Below, piece after piece: positions 1-9,097 of a stretch of 64,000 bases of DNA (its first letter is position 1; the number at the start of each line of letters is the position of its first letter). The translations under genes were made by a program, and so were the position numbers. The notes below the pieces were generated by a model. That model worked only from the letters and a program-made list of their open reading frames with translations, was not told the DNA's origin and did not search any database. The stretch is from Paenibacillus algorifonticola (lineage in GTDB: Bacteria > Bacillota > Bacilli > Paenibacillales > Paenibacillaceae): assembly GCF_000971975.1 (NCBI RefSeq), contig NZ_KQ040780.1, forward strand, positions 148,760 to 212,759, in the 5' to 3' direction.

Positions 1-501
1 GCAGCGATTGAAATCTATAACCACCAATCCGAAATTCAAGAGGCGGTAGGTTACGGCATATGCTACTGGGACTATGTCCTAAAGCGAGGCAAGCAAGTAA
101 ATGCCATTGCCGCAGACGATGCCCACGGTGGTCCGACCGATATGGCGGTATCCGAATTTTATGGCGGCTGGATTGTTGTAGAGGCCGAGCAACTAGAGCA
201 GCAGGCGATTATTGATGCGATGAAAGCAGGCCAATATTATAGCTCCAATGGCCCGACGATTTATGATCTTCGTATTGAGAACGATAGGCTTAAGGTGAGC
301 TGCTCTCCTGTGCAAAGCATTCGTTTTATTACCTTTCCGCACAATGGCTTGGCTGAAATGGACCCCACTGGTGAATATATCACGGAAGCTGAATATGTCA
401 TTCGGAATGACGAGCAATATGTGCGAGTGGAATGCGTAGATGCATTGGGCAAAATAGCGTGGAGCAATCCGATCTATCCCAAATCCGAGTTGCAAGTATA
501 G
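1..501 (+). CDS. PHP-domain metallohydrolase, C-terminal part (cut by window edge)
   Basis: The reading frame is open from the first base and ends at TAG 499-501, so only the last 166 residues are present. The segment IAADDAHGGPTDM (about residues 37-49 of the visible part) is the last metal-binding motif of the PHP fold (Asp-Ala-His), and the following beta-rich tail with SSNGPTIYD resembles CehA/McbA-type hydrolases. These enzymes cleave phosphoester or related bonds with a multinuclear metal centre. It lies 8 bases upstream of phnW and is clearly in the same operon, so a role in trimming a phosphonate ester is a reasonable inference. The N-terminal metal ligands lie outside the window, so catalytic competence cannot be judged. 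Exact substrate unknown. Confidence 0.75.
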   Translation, partial: AAIEIYNHQSEIQEAVGYGICYWDYVLKRGKQVNAIAADDAHGGPTDMAVSEFYGGWIVVEAEQLEQQAIIDAMKAGQYYSSNGPTIYDLRIENDRLKVSCSPVQSIRFITFPHNGLAEMDPTGEYITEAEYVIRNDEQYVRVECVDALGKIAWSNPIYPKSELQV

Positions 502-509
502 GAGGAGCT

Positions 510-1619
510 ATGAGCAATCCATATTTATTATTGACACCGGGTCCCTTATCAACAACCGCAACGGTCAAAGAGGCGATGCAAAAGGATTGGTGTACGTGGG
601 ATCATGAATATAAAGCCATTGTCGAACAAATTCGTCAGCAACTGTTAGAGGTTGGCTGCACATCTAAGGAGCACTATACGCCCCTGTTCATGCAGGGCAG
701 CGGCACCTTCGGTGTTGAAGCGACGCTTGGCTCTGTCATCCCGAGTGACGGCAAGTTGCTCATTTTGCAAAACGGCGCTTATGGGAAGCGTATCGAGGAC
801 ATAGCAAAGGTGCTCCATATTCCACATCTATCCCTTGTATTTGAAGCTAATGCGCAGGTAGATCCTCTAGTCGTTGAAAGGAAGCTTGCTGAGGATTCAT
901 CGATTACACATGTCGCTATGGTCCATTGTGAGACGACGACAGGCATTTTGAATCCGCTTGAGGCGGTAATGGAGGTCATTAAGCGAAATAATCGAATCGC
1001 AATCATCGATGCGATGAGCAGCTTTGGCGGCATTCCGATTGCTGTGGAGGAGCTGCAAATCGACTTTATCATTAGCAGCGCGAATAAATGCATCCAAGGT
1101 GTTCCAGGCTTCAGCTTTATCCTTTGCAAAAGGGATGAGCTTATGAAATGCAAAGGGAGAGCGCGCTCGTTATCGCTTGATTTGTACGACCAGTGGGAGA
1201 CGATGGAGAAGGACTCCGGCAAATGGCGCTTTACTTCGCCAACGCATGTTGTGCACGCCTTTGCGCAGGCGCTAAAGGAGCTGGCTGAAGAAGGCGGCGT
1301 GGAAGCACGTCATGCGCGATATTGTACCAACCAGCAAATCGTCGTGGAAGGGCTGACGCAAGCTGGCTTTACGGCTTACTTGCCGAGAGAGCTGCAGTCC
1401 CCGATTATTACAACCTTTTTGTATCCAACGCATATTCCTTTTGAATTTGAGCATTTTTATAACTTTTTGAAGCTGGCTGGCCTGGTCATTTACCCTGGCA
1501 AATTAACAGATGCCCATGTATTTCGAATCGGGAATATCGGGGACGTGCATGCAAACGATATGGAGCGGTTAAGCGAGCAAATATTACGTTATGTTGGAGA
1601 GATCAAATATGAGAATTGA
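510..1619 (+). CDS. phnW: 2-aminoethylphosphonate--pyruvate transaminase
   Basis: A 369-residue class V PLP aminotransferase. It moves the amino group of 2-aminoethylphosphonate (AEP) to pyruvate, giving phosphonoacetaldehyde and alanine in the cytosol. The protein opens with LLTPGPLSTTATVKEAM, typical of PhnW. The PLP-ring aspartate is D168 in IIDAMSSFGG and the Schiff-base lysine is K193 in SSANKCIQG, close to the known positions in the Salmonella enzyme. The ATG at 510 is preceded by GGAGGAG at 501-507; an in-frame ATG at 432 lies inside the upstream gene and lacks a ribosome site. Its 3' end overlaps phnX by 11 bases, so the two enzymes are translationally coupled. Confidence 0.95.
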   Translation: MSNPYLLLTPGPLSTTATVKEAMQKDWCTWDHEYKAIVEQIRQQLLEVGCTSKEHYTPLFMQGSGTFGVEATLGSVIPSDGKLLILQNGAYGKRIEDIAKVLHIPHLSLVFEANAQVDPLVVERKLAEDSSITHVAMVHCETTTGILNPLEAVMEVIKRNNRIAIIDAMSSFGGIPIAVEELQIDFIISSANKCIQGVPGFSFILCKRDELMKCKGRARSLSLDLYDQWETMEKDSGKWRFTSPTHVVHAFAQALKELAEEGGVEARHARYCTNQQIVVEGLTQAGFTAYLPRELQSPIITTFLYPTHIPFEFEHFYNFLKLAGLVIYPGKLTDAHVFRIGNIGDVHANDMERLSEQILRYVGEIKYEN

Positions 1620-2430
1620 AGGCGTTATTTTAGATTGGGCAGGGACGACCATTGATTATGGCTGCTTTGCGCCGGTACAGGTGTTTATTGATGTTTTTGA
1701 GGAAATAGGCATTCCAGTAACGATGGAAGAGGTCCGCGCTCCTATGGGACAGCTGAAGCGGGATCATATTCAATCGCTGCTGCAAATGCCAAGAATAGAA
1801 GCTGCTTTTCAAGCAAAATTTGGCCGCAGCTATACGGAGACGGATATGAATGAGCTGCATGATCGGTTTGAGCCCCGACTGCTGGCTATTCTCTCGCAAT
1901 ACGGAAAGCCAAATCCATATGTTGTAGAGACCGTACGGCAGTTGAGACAGCAAGGCTTAAAAATCGGAGCGACTACAGGTTATACTTCCACCATGCTTTC
2001 CATCGTGGCGAAAGCGGCTAAGGAATACGGCTACGAACCTGATCATTGGGTAACGCCTGATCTTGTTATGGACAAAGGCAGACCTTATCCTTATATGATT
2101 TATGAGAACATGAAGCAGCTTGGCCTGCGCCATCATGCGCAAGTTGTTAAGGTTGGAGATACGATTTCTGATATTCAAGAAGCGAATAGTGCTGGAGTGT
2201 GGGCGATTGGCATTGTGAAAGGCAGCTCCATGCTTGGCCTTACGGAGGCTGAGGCGCAGCAGCTGTCGCCAGAGGAAGAACGCCATATCATCGCTGCTGT
2301 AAGCAAAAGCTATATGGAAGCAGGAGCCCATGCTGTTATTGAGGACATGTCCCAGCTGCCTGCGATGATTGAGCAAATCAATGAACGATTGATGAATGGG
2401 GAGCTGCCTTATGCCAAACCGCATCAATAG
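1609..2430 (+). CDS. phnX: Phosphonoacetaldehyde hydrolase (phosphonatase)
   Basis: A 273-residue HAD-superfamily enzyme that splits the C-P bond of phosphonoacetaldehyde to acetaldehyde and phosphate. The nucleophile is D9 in VILDWAGTTIDYG, and the cap-domain lysine that forms the imine with the substrate is K50 in APMGQLKRDH, as in the Bacillus cereus enzyme. HAD motif III is seen in VKVGDTISDIQEA. The start at ATG 1609 is chosen because family members begin just before this nucleophile strand and GGAGAG precedes it; an ATG at 1591 adds six residues not expected in the family. It follows phnW with an 11-base overlap and its end overlaps the next gene. Confidence 0.95.
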   Translation: MRIEGVILDWAGTTIDYGCFAPVQVFIDVFEEIGIPVTMEEVRAPMGQLKRDHIQSLLQMPRIEAAFQAKFGRSYTETDMNELHDRFEPRLLAILSQYGKPNPYVVETVRQLRQQGLKIGATTGYTSTMLSIVAKAAKEYGYEPDHWVTPDLVMDKGRPYPYMIYENMKQLGLRHHAQVVKVGDTISDIQEANSAGVWAIGIVKGSSMLGLTEAEAQQLSPEEERHIIAAVSKSYMEAGAHAVIEDMSQLPAMIEQINERLMNGELPYAKPHQ

Positions 2431-3769
2431 CCGCATAGAAGGAGATATCAATGGAACGGATGCCCGTCAAGCTTGGCAGGATGAGCATCTAAGCGAAGTG
2501 ACGCTTGCTGTACTCGAACAGGACAGCAAGCTTTTTCTTCATCAGTCTATGTCTACGCCATGCTTAAATGCCATCGTAAATGCAGAGGGCATTTACATTG
2601 AGGATCAGGATGGACGCAAAGTGATCGATTTTCATGGAAACAGCGTTCATCAGGTAGGCTACAAAAATGAGTATGTGATGAATGCCATCATTAAGCAGAT
2701 GCACCAGCTGCCTTTTCTGCCGCGTCGATATACGAGCCAGATTGCTATTAAGCTGGCACAGAAGCTGGCCCAGCTTGCGCCGGGAGATTTGAACAAGGTG
2801 CTGTTTACGCCAGGCGGCACCAGTGCGATTGGAATTGCGCTGAAGCTTGCGCGCAGGGCAACCGGCAAGCACAAAACGATTTCCACCTGGGATTCCTTTC
2901 ATGGCGCAAGCTTGGATGCAATATCGATTGGCGGCGAAGCCGTATTCAGAAGCGGGATTGGGCCGCTAATGCCCGGAACGGAGCATATGATGCCCTATAA
3001 CAGCTATCGTTCGATCTTTGGTGAAGGAGAAGCTGCCGCCGCCAAAAATCTGGACTACTTATGCTATATGCTGGAACGAGAAGATGACGTGTGCGCGGTC
3101 ATTCTTGAGCCGATTCGCAGCACGGATGTACAGATTCCTACCGTTGCCTATATGCAGCGGCTTCGTCAAATCTGCGACGATTATGGCGTGCTGCTCATAC
3201 TGGATGAAATACCGACGGCATTAGGACGTACGGGCAAAATGTTCGTTCACGAGCATTATGATATTGTTCCGGATATCGTCGTTATTGGCAAAGGTTTAGG
3301 TGGCGGGATTTTTCCGATGGCAGGCATTATTGCGAGAGAGCATTTAGATATTGCGGGCGATATTTCACTCGGTCATTATACGCATGAGAAAAGCGCTGTA
3401 GGCTGTGCGGCAGCTTTGGCTACAATCGAATACATCGAACAGGAAAATCTGCTTGCGCATGCGCAAAGCATGGAGCAATGGCTGATGTTTCATCTTCAGG
3501 AGCTGCAGAGGAAGTATGCCGTAATAGGCGATGTTCGGGTTAAAGGCATGCTGGCGGCAATAGAGCTCGTATCTGATCGTGAGACGAAAGAGAAGGAAGT
3601 GGCAGGCGCTGAAAAGGTTCTCTATGAATGCTTGTCCCGCGGACTAAGCTTCAAGGTGTCTGGCGGAAATGTCATTACGCTTGTTCCGCCATTAATTACA
3701 ACCGTTAAACAAATGGAAGAAGCCATCGCGATTTTGGATCAGGCGCTTGAGCAAGTGTTCACAAAATAA
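2411..3769 (+). CDS. pbfA: Class III PLP enzyme, probable (R)-1-hydroxy-2-aminoethylphosphonate ammonia-lyase
   Basis: A 452-residue class III aminotransferase-fold protein. PLP contacts are visible as LLILDEIPTALGRTG (D265) and the Schiff-base lysine K294 in VVIGKGLGGG. In phnW-phnX clusters this family is known as PbfA, which eliminates ammonia from (R)-1-hydroxy-2-aminoethylphosphonate to give phosphonoacetaldehyde, the PhnX substrate. The assignment rests on gene context plus family membership; a true transaminase cannot be excluded. Start ATG 2411 has GGGGAG seven bases upstream and overlaps phnX by 20 bases. An ATG at 2396 is also in frame but poorly placed. A perfect Shine-Dalgarno with ATG at 2451 is out of frame and reads only 13 codons. 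Confidence 0.75.
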   Translation: MPNRINSRIEGDINGTDARQAWQDEHLSEVTLAVLEQDSKLFLHQSMSTPCLNAIVNAEGIYIEDQDGRKVIDFHGNSVHQVGYKNEYVMNAIIKQMHQLPFLPRRYTSQIAIKLAQKLAQLAPGDLNKVLFTPGGTSAIGIALKLARRATGKHKTISTWDSFHGASLDAISIGGEAVFRSGIGPLMPGTEHMMPYNSYRSIFGEGEAAAAKNLDYLCYMLEREDDVCAVILEPIRSTDVQIPTVAYMQRLRQICDDYGVLLILDEIPTALGRTGKMFVHEHYDIVPDIVVIGKGLGGGIFPMAGIIAREHLDIAGDISLGHYTHEKSAVGCAAALATIEYIEQENLLAHAQSMEQWLMFHLQELQRKYAVIGDVRVKGMLAAIELVSDRETKEKEVAGAEKVLYECLSRGLSFKVSGGNVITLVPPLITTVKQMEEAIAILDQALEQVFTK

Positions 3770-3840
3770 AACAGATCAATCGCCACAAAAACAACATCAT
3801 TGCAATTAAAAAAATAAAAAAACAATTTATTAATGTGTAA

Positions 3841-3895
3841 TTGACACAGTTTTTACAATTCTCCTTTATAGTTTAGTTAAGCCAGTGATAACTGG
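3841..3895 (+). promoter_or_regulatory. Promoter and candidate operator of the phosphonate importer operon
   Basis: TTGACA at 3841-3846 is followed after 18 bases by TTTATA (3865-3870; TATAGT overlaps at 3867-3872). Downstream sits a perfect inverted repeat, CCAGT-GATA-ACTGG (3882-3895), between the promoter and the ribosome site, where a repressor would block transcription. The flanking sequence is very AT-rich. The importer therefore can be transcribed independently of the phnWX genes upstream. Confidence 0.6.
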
Positions 3896-3917
3896 ACAAC
3901 GAGGAGGGTTTAAAAGC

Positions 3918-5297
3918 ATGAAGAGGCTTGCACTTGGATTAGTTAGTGTAATTGCTAGTATTGCATTGTTAGCTGGATGTGGTACAGGCTCAAATTCTGG
4001 AGCCGCAACAAATGACGGCACAGAGACTTCTAGCAATGGGGAGAAAATGAAAGAGGTCGTGATCTCCGTTCGCGAGAACACATGGGGAGCACGGAAGGAC
4101 AATTTTGTAGAAGCAGAAAAGCGTTTGAACGAACAATTGAAGTCGGAAAATGTGCAGGTGAAAATAGATTGGTGGCCAGGCGTTGGCGATGATGAGCTGA
4201 TTTTGCAGGCGCAAGCGAATAAAGTAGCAGATGTATTTATTAACTCCAGCGTGGATATTGGCTGGCAGCTGAACGCAGGACTCATCCGTGATGTGGACTG
4301 GGTAGGAACATCAGATGTGTTCAAAAATATGCCAGAATCCTATAACAACATTATGAAATACGAAGACCACTATTATGGCGTCATTCAAGATATGGATGCT
4401 TCTCCCGTATTCATTAGCCGCAAAGCGCTGGAAGGCTTGGGCTGGACAGCAACGCAAATTGATGAGCTGAAGGCTCGCGTTGATGCTGGAACCTTCACAT
4501 TCGGTGAGCTTGTGGAACTTGCAGATGCGGCTGTTAAGCAAAAGCTGGTTAAAGTTGGCTTTGGAGTTGAGGATACCCGATTTGAAGGCTGGAATTATAC
4601 ATTTGGCAACTTCAATTATAGTGCGGAACAGAACAAGATGGTACTGTCGAAAAATACGCAGAAGGTTTATGAGTTTTGGCATGACGCGAAGCAGCGCGGT
4701 GTAGTTACAGAGGGAATTGCTGAGATTGATACGGACAAGGCTGCCGAGCTGTTCATTAAAGGCGAATTGTTTGCTGAATTTGCCCGTACTGAATTTTATC
4801 AAGTTATGCGTACACAGCTTGGCATGGAAGAGGACTTGGCTGGCTATGAAGCATGGTTTAAGGAAAATGCGATCTGGATTCCGGTTCCGTCGGTTGAGCA
4901 GGGAGGAAAACCTGTATCCTACAGCAATCCTGCGATGATCTATGTAGGGCCTACTGTGGATGATGAGAAGATGCCTTATGTTCAAAGGTTGATTGAGCAT
5001 GTGCTGGATGCGGACCTGCAGGTTAACCATACGCTTAAGAGCGGCAAGCTGCCTGTAACAGCGGCAGCGCAGGAGGATGCTCGCTTCCAAGAAATGAGCT
5101 TCTACAAAGATCATGCTTATTTAATCGAGTTTACGAAAACTCGCCCAGCCCAAATGGATTATGCGGTCTATATGAAATCTTTTACGCTGGGAATTGATGC
5201 GATTTTGACGAAAGGCCAAACAGCAGCAGAGGCCTTTGAGCTATTCCAAAAGGATGTAAAGCAAAACGTGCCAGCGGACAGTCTCATTGTAGAATAA
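3918..5297 (+). CDS. ABC transporter substrate-binding lipoprotein
   Basis: A 459-residue extracellular solute-binding protein. It has a lipoprotein signal peptide with lipobox LAGC (lipidated Cys21), so it is anchored on the outer face of the membrane. The overall size and motifs match the family 1 (carbohydrate-type) binding proteins, not the smaller PhnS or PhnD phosphonate binders. It heads a binding protein-permease-permease-ATPase set placed right after phnW-phnX-pbfA, so the ligand is inferred to be a phosphonate or a conjugate of one. Start ATG 3918 follows GAGGAGGG at 3901-3908. A strong hairpin after the gene probably raises its level over the permeases. Confidence 0.85.
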   Translation: MKRLALGLVSVIASIALLAGCGTGSNSGAATNDGTETSSNGEKMKEVVISVRENTWGARKDNFVEAEKRLNEQLKSENVQVKIDWWPGVGDDELILQAQANKVADVFINSSVDIGWQLNAGLIRDVDWVGTSDVFKNMPESYNNIMKYEDHYYGVIQDMDASPVFISRKALEGLGWTATQIDELKARVDAGTFTFGELVELADAAVKQKLVKVGFGVEDTRFEGWNYTFGNFNYSAEQNKMVLSKNTQKVYEFWHDAKQRGVVTEGIAEIDTDKAAELFIKGELFAEFARTEFYQVMRTQLGMEEDLAGYEAWFKENAIWIPVPSVEQGGKPVSYSNPAMIYVGPTVDDEKMPYVQRLIEHVLDADLQVNHTLKSGKLPVTAAAQEDARFQEMSFYKDHAYLIEFTKTRPAQMDYAVYMKSFTLGIDAILTKGQTAAEAFELFQKDVKQNVPADSLIVE

Positions 5298-5311
5298 CGA
5301 TGATACAAAAG

Positions 5312-5338
5312 AAGGTGCTCTGATTACAAGAGCACCTT
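5312..5338 (+). terminator. Intercistronic hairpin (attenuator or mRNA stabiliser)
   Basis: A perfect 10-base-pair stem, AAGGTGCTCT / AGAGCACCTT, with a 7-base loop lies between the binding protein and the first permease. Only a weak T-rich run follows (ccatatatttt), so partial termination or 3'-end protection is more likely than full termination. Such elements commonly give excess binding protein over permease. Confidence 0.7.
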
Positions 5339-5379
5339 TCCATATATTTTGCTTATAGGAAGCAGGTGCAGATCTCATT

Positions 5380-6318
5380 ATGGAGATCCCAGTAACTTCA
5401 GCCAAGACAGCTTACAAGAAGCCTTTTGCCAAGAAAGTGTACCCGTATTTGTTCATTATGCCCTTTGCTCTTCTGGTGCTGGTCTTTTTTATTCTTCCGG
5501 CTCTAGCGACCATTATTATGTCCTTCACGGATTTGAATGCATCGATGAAAATCAACTTTGTTGGTTTCGATAATTTCAAGCGAATATTTTCCGATTACAG
5601 CATGCCTCAAATTTTATGGAACACCGTTATATTTGCCGTTATTACGCTCGTGTTCTCTTTGTTTTTTGGTTTGTTTATATCGATCGCAACCCAGTACTTC
5701 TTAAAGGGCAAATTGACAGCAGTCATTTATCGTGTCCTCTGGTTAATTCCGAGCATCATTCCTGCAGTTGTATATGTAACGTTCTGGAAATATTTATTTG
5801 ATCCCACGGAGGGTGGGCTAGTCAATAAAGTTCTGCTCTTATTCCAGCCAGACAGCGATCCCATCTCATGGTTTACGAAAATCGCTATGGCTGTTGTGAT
5901 CATTGCTACGATTGTATCTACAACTTCAGGAGGCATGATTCTATTATCTGCTGCAATTAGCTCCATACCTGAAGATTTGTATAAGGCTGCGAAAGTAGAT
6001 GGAGCAAGTGAAAAATCGGTCATCACTAAAATCATCCTTCCTTCCTTAAAATGGCCGTTAATGTATATTACGATATCCGATCTTATCGGCTTTGTGTCCT
6101 CCTATTTCTTCATCCTGCTGCTGACAAATGGCGGACCTATGCGAGACACGACGACGTTATCTCTATATGCGTACCAGCAGGCCTTTAATTTAAAATATTA
6201 TGGCTATGGCGCCGCTCTTTCGCTTATGGTTGTGCTGATCTCGCTTATTTTGACATTATGGCTGCTGAGGCTGTTTGATTTCGATGAAATGATAAAGCCA
6301 TCACGGATTGAAGATTAG
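5380..6318 (+). CDS. ABC transporter permease (MalF-like)
   Basis: A 312-residue integral membrane protein with about six hydrophobic segments, the first near residues 25-50. The cytoplasmic EAA loop is visible as EDLYKAAKVDGASEKSVITK (about residues 200-220), which docks on the ATPase. It forms the channel with the next gene product. Start ATG 5380 has AGGTG 11 bases upstream, a somewhat long spacing; no better start is in frame. It lies 82 bases after the binding protein, with the hairpin between, and its stop overlaps the ribosome site of the second permease. Confidence 0.88.
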   Translation: MEIPVTSAKTAYKKPFAKKVYPYLFIMPFALLVLVFFILPALATIIMSFTDLNASMKINFVGFDNFKRIFSDYSMPQILWNTVIFAVITLVFSLFFGLFISIATQYFLKGKLTAVIYRVLWLIPSIIPAVVYVTFWKYLFDPTEGGLVNKVLLLFQPDSDPISWFTKIAMAVVIIATIVSTTSGGMILLSAAISSIPEDLYKAAKVDGASEKSVITKIILPSLKWPLMYITISDLIGFVSSYFFILLLTNGGPMRDTTTLSLYAYQQAFNLKYYGYGAALSLMVVLISLILTLWLLRLFDFDEMIKPSRIED

Positions 6319-6327
6319 GAGGCAAAT

Positions 6328-7158
6328 ATGTCGACAACGATACTAAAAAAGCTGCTCGTGCACACGTATTTGCTGCTGTTCACCCTGCCTATTATCGGCA
6401 TGATTGTATGGTATTTTCTTGCAGCTACCTTTAATGGCACGACGGGCCAATTTTCGCTTGAGAACTTCAATTTTGTTAAGGAGCCTATCGAGTATGCGGG
6501 CGTTCATCTGCCGGCGATTTGGCCTATTGTTCTAAATACATTAGTCTATTCGTTTCTTATTGTATTGATTGAAATCGGCATTGCTGTGCCTGCCGCATAT
6601 GCCTTCTCTCGGCTCGATTTCAAAGGAAAGCTGGCCGCAATGAAATTTCTGTTCCTTATGCGCTCCTTTCCAGGCATTACGCTCATTATCGCTACATTTT
6701 TTATATTGGTTCAAATGAATCTAGTGAATACGTACTTAGGCGTTATCCTCGTTGCTATAACGGGCTCCTTGCCAGGCAGAGTGTATATTATGAAAGGTTT
6801 CTTCGATGAGGTGCCGTGGGATTTGGAATGGGCGGCGATGGTAGATGGATGCTCGAGATTTCGAGCGCTCATGAAGGTGCTCGTTCCCTATGTATTGCCG
6901 GGCATCGGGGCAATTGCCGTTTTCTCCTTCTTAGGCGCCTACGGTGAATGGTTTCTGTTCAAGCTGTTTATATTCGATGACAACATGCTGACGCTCGCCG
7001 GCTATCTGTCCCGGCTGGTAACGAAGGAAAATGTCATTATGAACTATGGATTGATTACAGCGATTGGTTTGTTTTATACGATTCCGCTAATCGTGTTCTA
7101 TATCTTTACCCAGAAAATATTCCTGAAGGTTAATTTGGGAGGAGCAAAGCAGGTATGA
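6328..7158 (+). CDS. ABC transporter permease (MalG-like)
   Basis: A 276-residue membrane protein with six predicted membrane segments and an EAA loop, WDLEWAAMVDGCSRFRALMK (about residues 171-190). It pairs with the preceding permease as the second half of the channel. AGGAGG at 6317-6322 overlaps the stop of the upstream gene, and the last codon overlaps the ATPase start by four bases (ATGA), so the three genes are translationally coupled. Confidence 0.88.
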   Translation: MSTTILKKLLVHTYLLLFTLPIIGMIVWYFLAATFNGTTGQFSLENFNFVKEPIEYAGVHLPAIWPIVLNTLVYSFLIVLIEIGIAVPAAYAFSRLDFKGKLAAMKFLFLMRSFPGITLIIATFFILVQMNLVNTYLGVILVAITGSLPGRVYIMKGFFDEVPWDLEWAAMVDGCSRFRALMKVLVPYVLPGIGAIAVFSFLGAYGEWFLFKLFIFDDNMLTLAGYLSRLVTKENVIMNYGLITAIGLFYTIPLIVFYIFTQKIFLKVNLGGAKQV

Positions 7159-8270
7159 TTTCTCTTGTAAATATTGTGAAAAACTATGATGGCAAGCAAA
7201 ACGGAGGCCGTGCAGTTGACGGATTGAATCTCGAAATTGCAAAGGGTGAATTTGTTGCGCTGCTAGGCCCTTCAGGCTGCGGAAAAACGACTACACTAAT
7301 GATGCTGGCGGGGCTGCTGAAGCCAACCTCTGGCGAAATTTATTTTAAGGATAAGCTTGTTAATCATGTGGAGCCGAAGGATCGAAATATCGGAATGGTG
7401 TTTCAGTCCTATGCGCTGTATCCTCATTTGACGGTTCGTGACAACATTGCGTTTCCGCTTCGCGAGCGAAAAATGGCTAAGAAGGACGCATACGAGCGTG
7501 CTTTGCAGACGAGTAAAATATTGCAAATCGATCATCTGCTCGATCGCAAGCCGTCACAGCTGTCAGGCGGTCAGCAGCAGCGTGTCGCCATGGCGCGCGC
7601 GTTGTCCAAGGACCCGGAAATTTTACTGCTGGATGAGCCGATGTCCAATTTGGATGCGCGATTAAAATTGGATGTACGGGATGAAATTCGGAAAATCCAA
7701 CGCAAATTAGGAGTAACGACTATTATAGTCACGCATGACCAAGAGGAAGCTTTGGCCATCTCTGATCGGGTAGCGATTCTTAACGGCGGAAAAATTCAGC
7801 AATACGCGCCTCCCAGTGAGCTGTTCAATCATCCGTATAACCTGTTCGTTGCAAGCTTTTTAGGCAATCCGCCTATGAACTTGATTGATGGAATAGTGGA
7901 GCAAAGAGAGGACCGGCAGTGGGTAAAGACGAAGCTGTTCGAGCTGGAAATTCCTCAGCCGCGCAGGCTGGAGGCGCAGCATATAGGGAAAACGGTCAAG
8001 CTGGGCATACGCCCTCATGATCTGTTCATTTCAGAGCAGCCAGGCGAAGCATCGATTAGGCTGGAAATTGATCTTATTGAGCATCTAGGCAGTGGGCAAC
8101 TAGTTAAAATGACGGATCGGGCTGGACAGTCCGATATGATGATTCGTCTGCTGACCGATAACGAGAAGCGGTTAAAGGAGCGCGAGACGGTCGCAATCGG
8201 CATAAGGCCGGATAAAATCCATCTGTTCGATATGACAGATGAAGGGCGCAATCTTCTGCAGTTTCAATAG
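7155..8270 (+). CDS. ABC transporter ATP-binding protein (CUT1/MsmX type)
   Basis: A 371-residue ATPase that powers the importer. In order it shows Walker A GPSGCGKTT, Q-loop VFQSYALYPH, signature LSGGQQQR, Walker B ILLLDEPMSNLDA and the switch histidine in VTHDQEEA. The C-terminal third (from about residue 240) is the OB/TOBE regulatory domain typical of sugar-type importers. It is the only such ATPase in the window, so it could also serve the ATPase-less importer at 15564-19199; that sharing is an inference. Confidence 0.92.
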   Translation: MISLVNIVKNYDGKQNGGRAVDGLNLEIAKGEFVALLGPSGCGKTTTLMMLAGLLKPTSGEIYFKDKLVNHVEPKDRNIGMVFQSYALYPHLTVRDNIAFPLRERKMAKKDAYERALQTSKILQIDHLLDRKPSQLSGGQQQRVAMARALSKDPEILLLDEPMSNLDARLKLDVRDEIRKIQRKLGVTTIIVTHDQEEALAISDRVAILNGGKIQQYAPPSELFNHPYNLFVASFLGNPPMNLIDGIVEQREDRQWVKTKLFELEIPQPRRLEAQHIGKTVKLGIRPHDLFISEQPGEASIRLEIDLIEHLGSGQLVKMTDRAGQSDMMIRLLTDNEKRLKERETVAIGIRPDKIHLFDMTDEGRNLLQFQ

Positions 8271-8288
8271 GATGAGAAGGAGTAAAGG

Positions 8289-9092
8289 ATGACAATACCT
8301 AATCTTTTAATCGATCAGCACGTGCATTCCTCCTATTCGCCTGATTCGAGCTCAACGCTGGAGGAGCTCGTGCGATATGCGCTTGCGCTGGGGAAGCCGG
8401 CTGTCGTTACGACAGACCATTTAGAGTATGATTGCAAATATTTCAAACAGAATGTTCTCATTGATTGGAAGAGCTACAAGAAAGAAGCGGAAGAGCTGTC
8501 GCGGCGTTATAAGATCGACATTCGCAAAGGCATTGAGGTCGGCTATCGAAGCGATTATAAAGATATCATAAACGAATATTTGACTCAGCAAGAGTTTGAC
8601 GTCATTTTGCTGTCCGCGCATAACGACGGCAGCCTAGACTTTTCCGAAAAGGCCTATCATGATCAACCTATTCAGCAAAGGCTTAAGCATTATTTTAGGC
8701 AAGTAAGAGAGTCTGTCGACCAGATGGACAATTTCGATATCGTTGCCCATTTGGATTATGTGACGAGATATACGACCTATCCGGTTGAGGAAGAAGATAT
8801 CGCAGCTTGCAAGCCTATTTTGTACGATATTTTAAAGCTAATCCTCGAAAAGCAAAAGGTGCTGGAGCTGAATACAACCGGACTCTATCGACAAGGCTGG
8901 ATTCATCCGCATCCGTATATTCTCGACATGTATGTGGATTTAGGCGGCAGAGCGGTATCCATTGGCTCAGATGCCCATCAGGTGGGGCATATCGAGCAAG
9001 GCTTTGCAGAAGCGATAGAGCTGCTGCATAGCAAGGGCATTCGAGAGGTTGTGCAATTTAAGGGAAGAGTGCCATATTCGGTGTCTATCTAG
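8289..9092 (+). CDS. PHP-domain phosphoesterase (HisJ-like family)
   Basis: A 267-residue PHP-family metallohydrolase. All PHP motifs are present: DQHVHSSYSPDS at the N-terminus, TTDHLEY, KGIEVGY, LLSAHND, IVAHLDY and the final IGSDAH. The family includes histidinol-phosphatase HisJ and other phosphomonoesterases or phosphodiesterases. No histidine biosynthesis genes are near. The gene lies 18 bases after the importer ATPase with its own AAGGAG, so it is the last gene of the phosphonate importer operon. A role in hydrolysing a phosphate or phosphonate ester after import is inferred; the substrate is not known. Confidence 0.8.
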   Translation: MTIPNLLIDQHVHSSYSPDSSSTLEELVRYALALGKPAVVTTDHLEYDCKYFKQNVLIDWKSYKKEAEELSRRYKIDIRKGIEVGYRSDYKDIINEYLTQQEFDVILLSAHNDGSLDFSEKAYHDQPIQQRLKHYFRQVRESVDQMDNFDIVAHLDYVTRYTTYPVEEEDIAACKPILYDILKLILEKQKVLELNTTGLYRQGWIHPHPYILDMYVDLGGRAVSIGSDAHQVGHIEQGFAEAIELLHSKGIREVVQFKGRVPYSVSI

Positions 9093-9097
9093 TCCTG

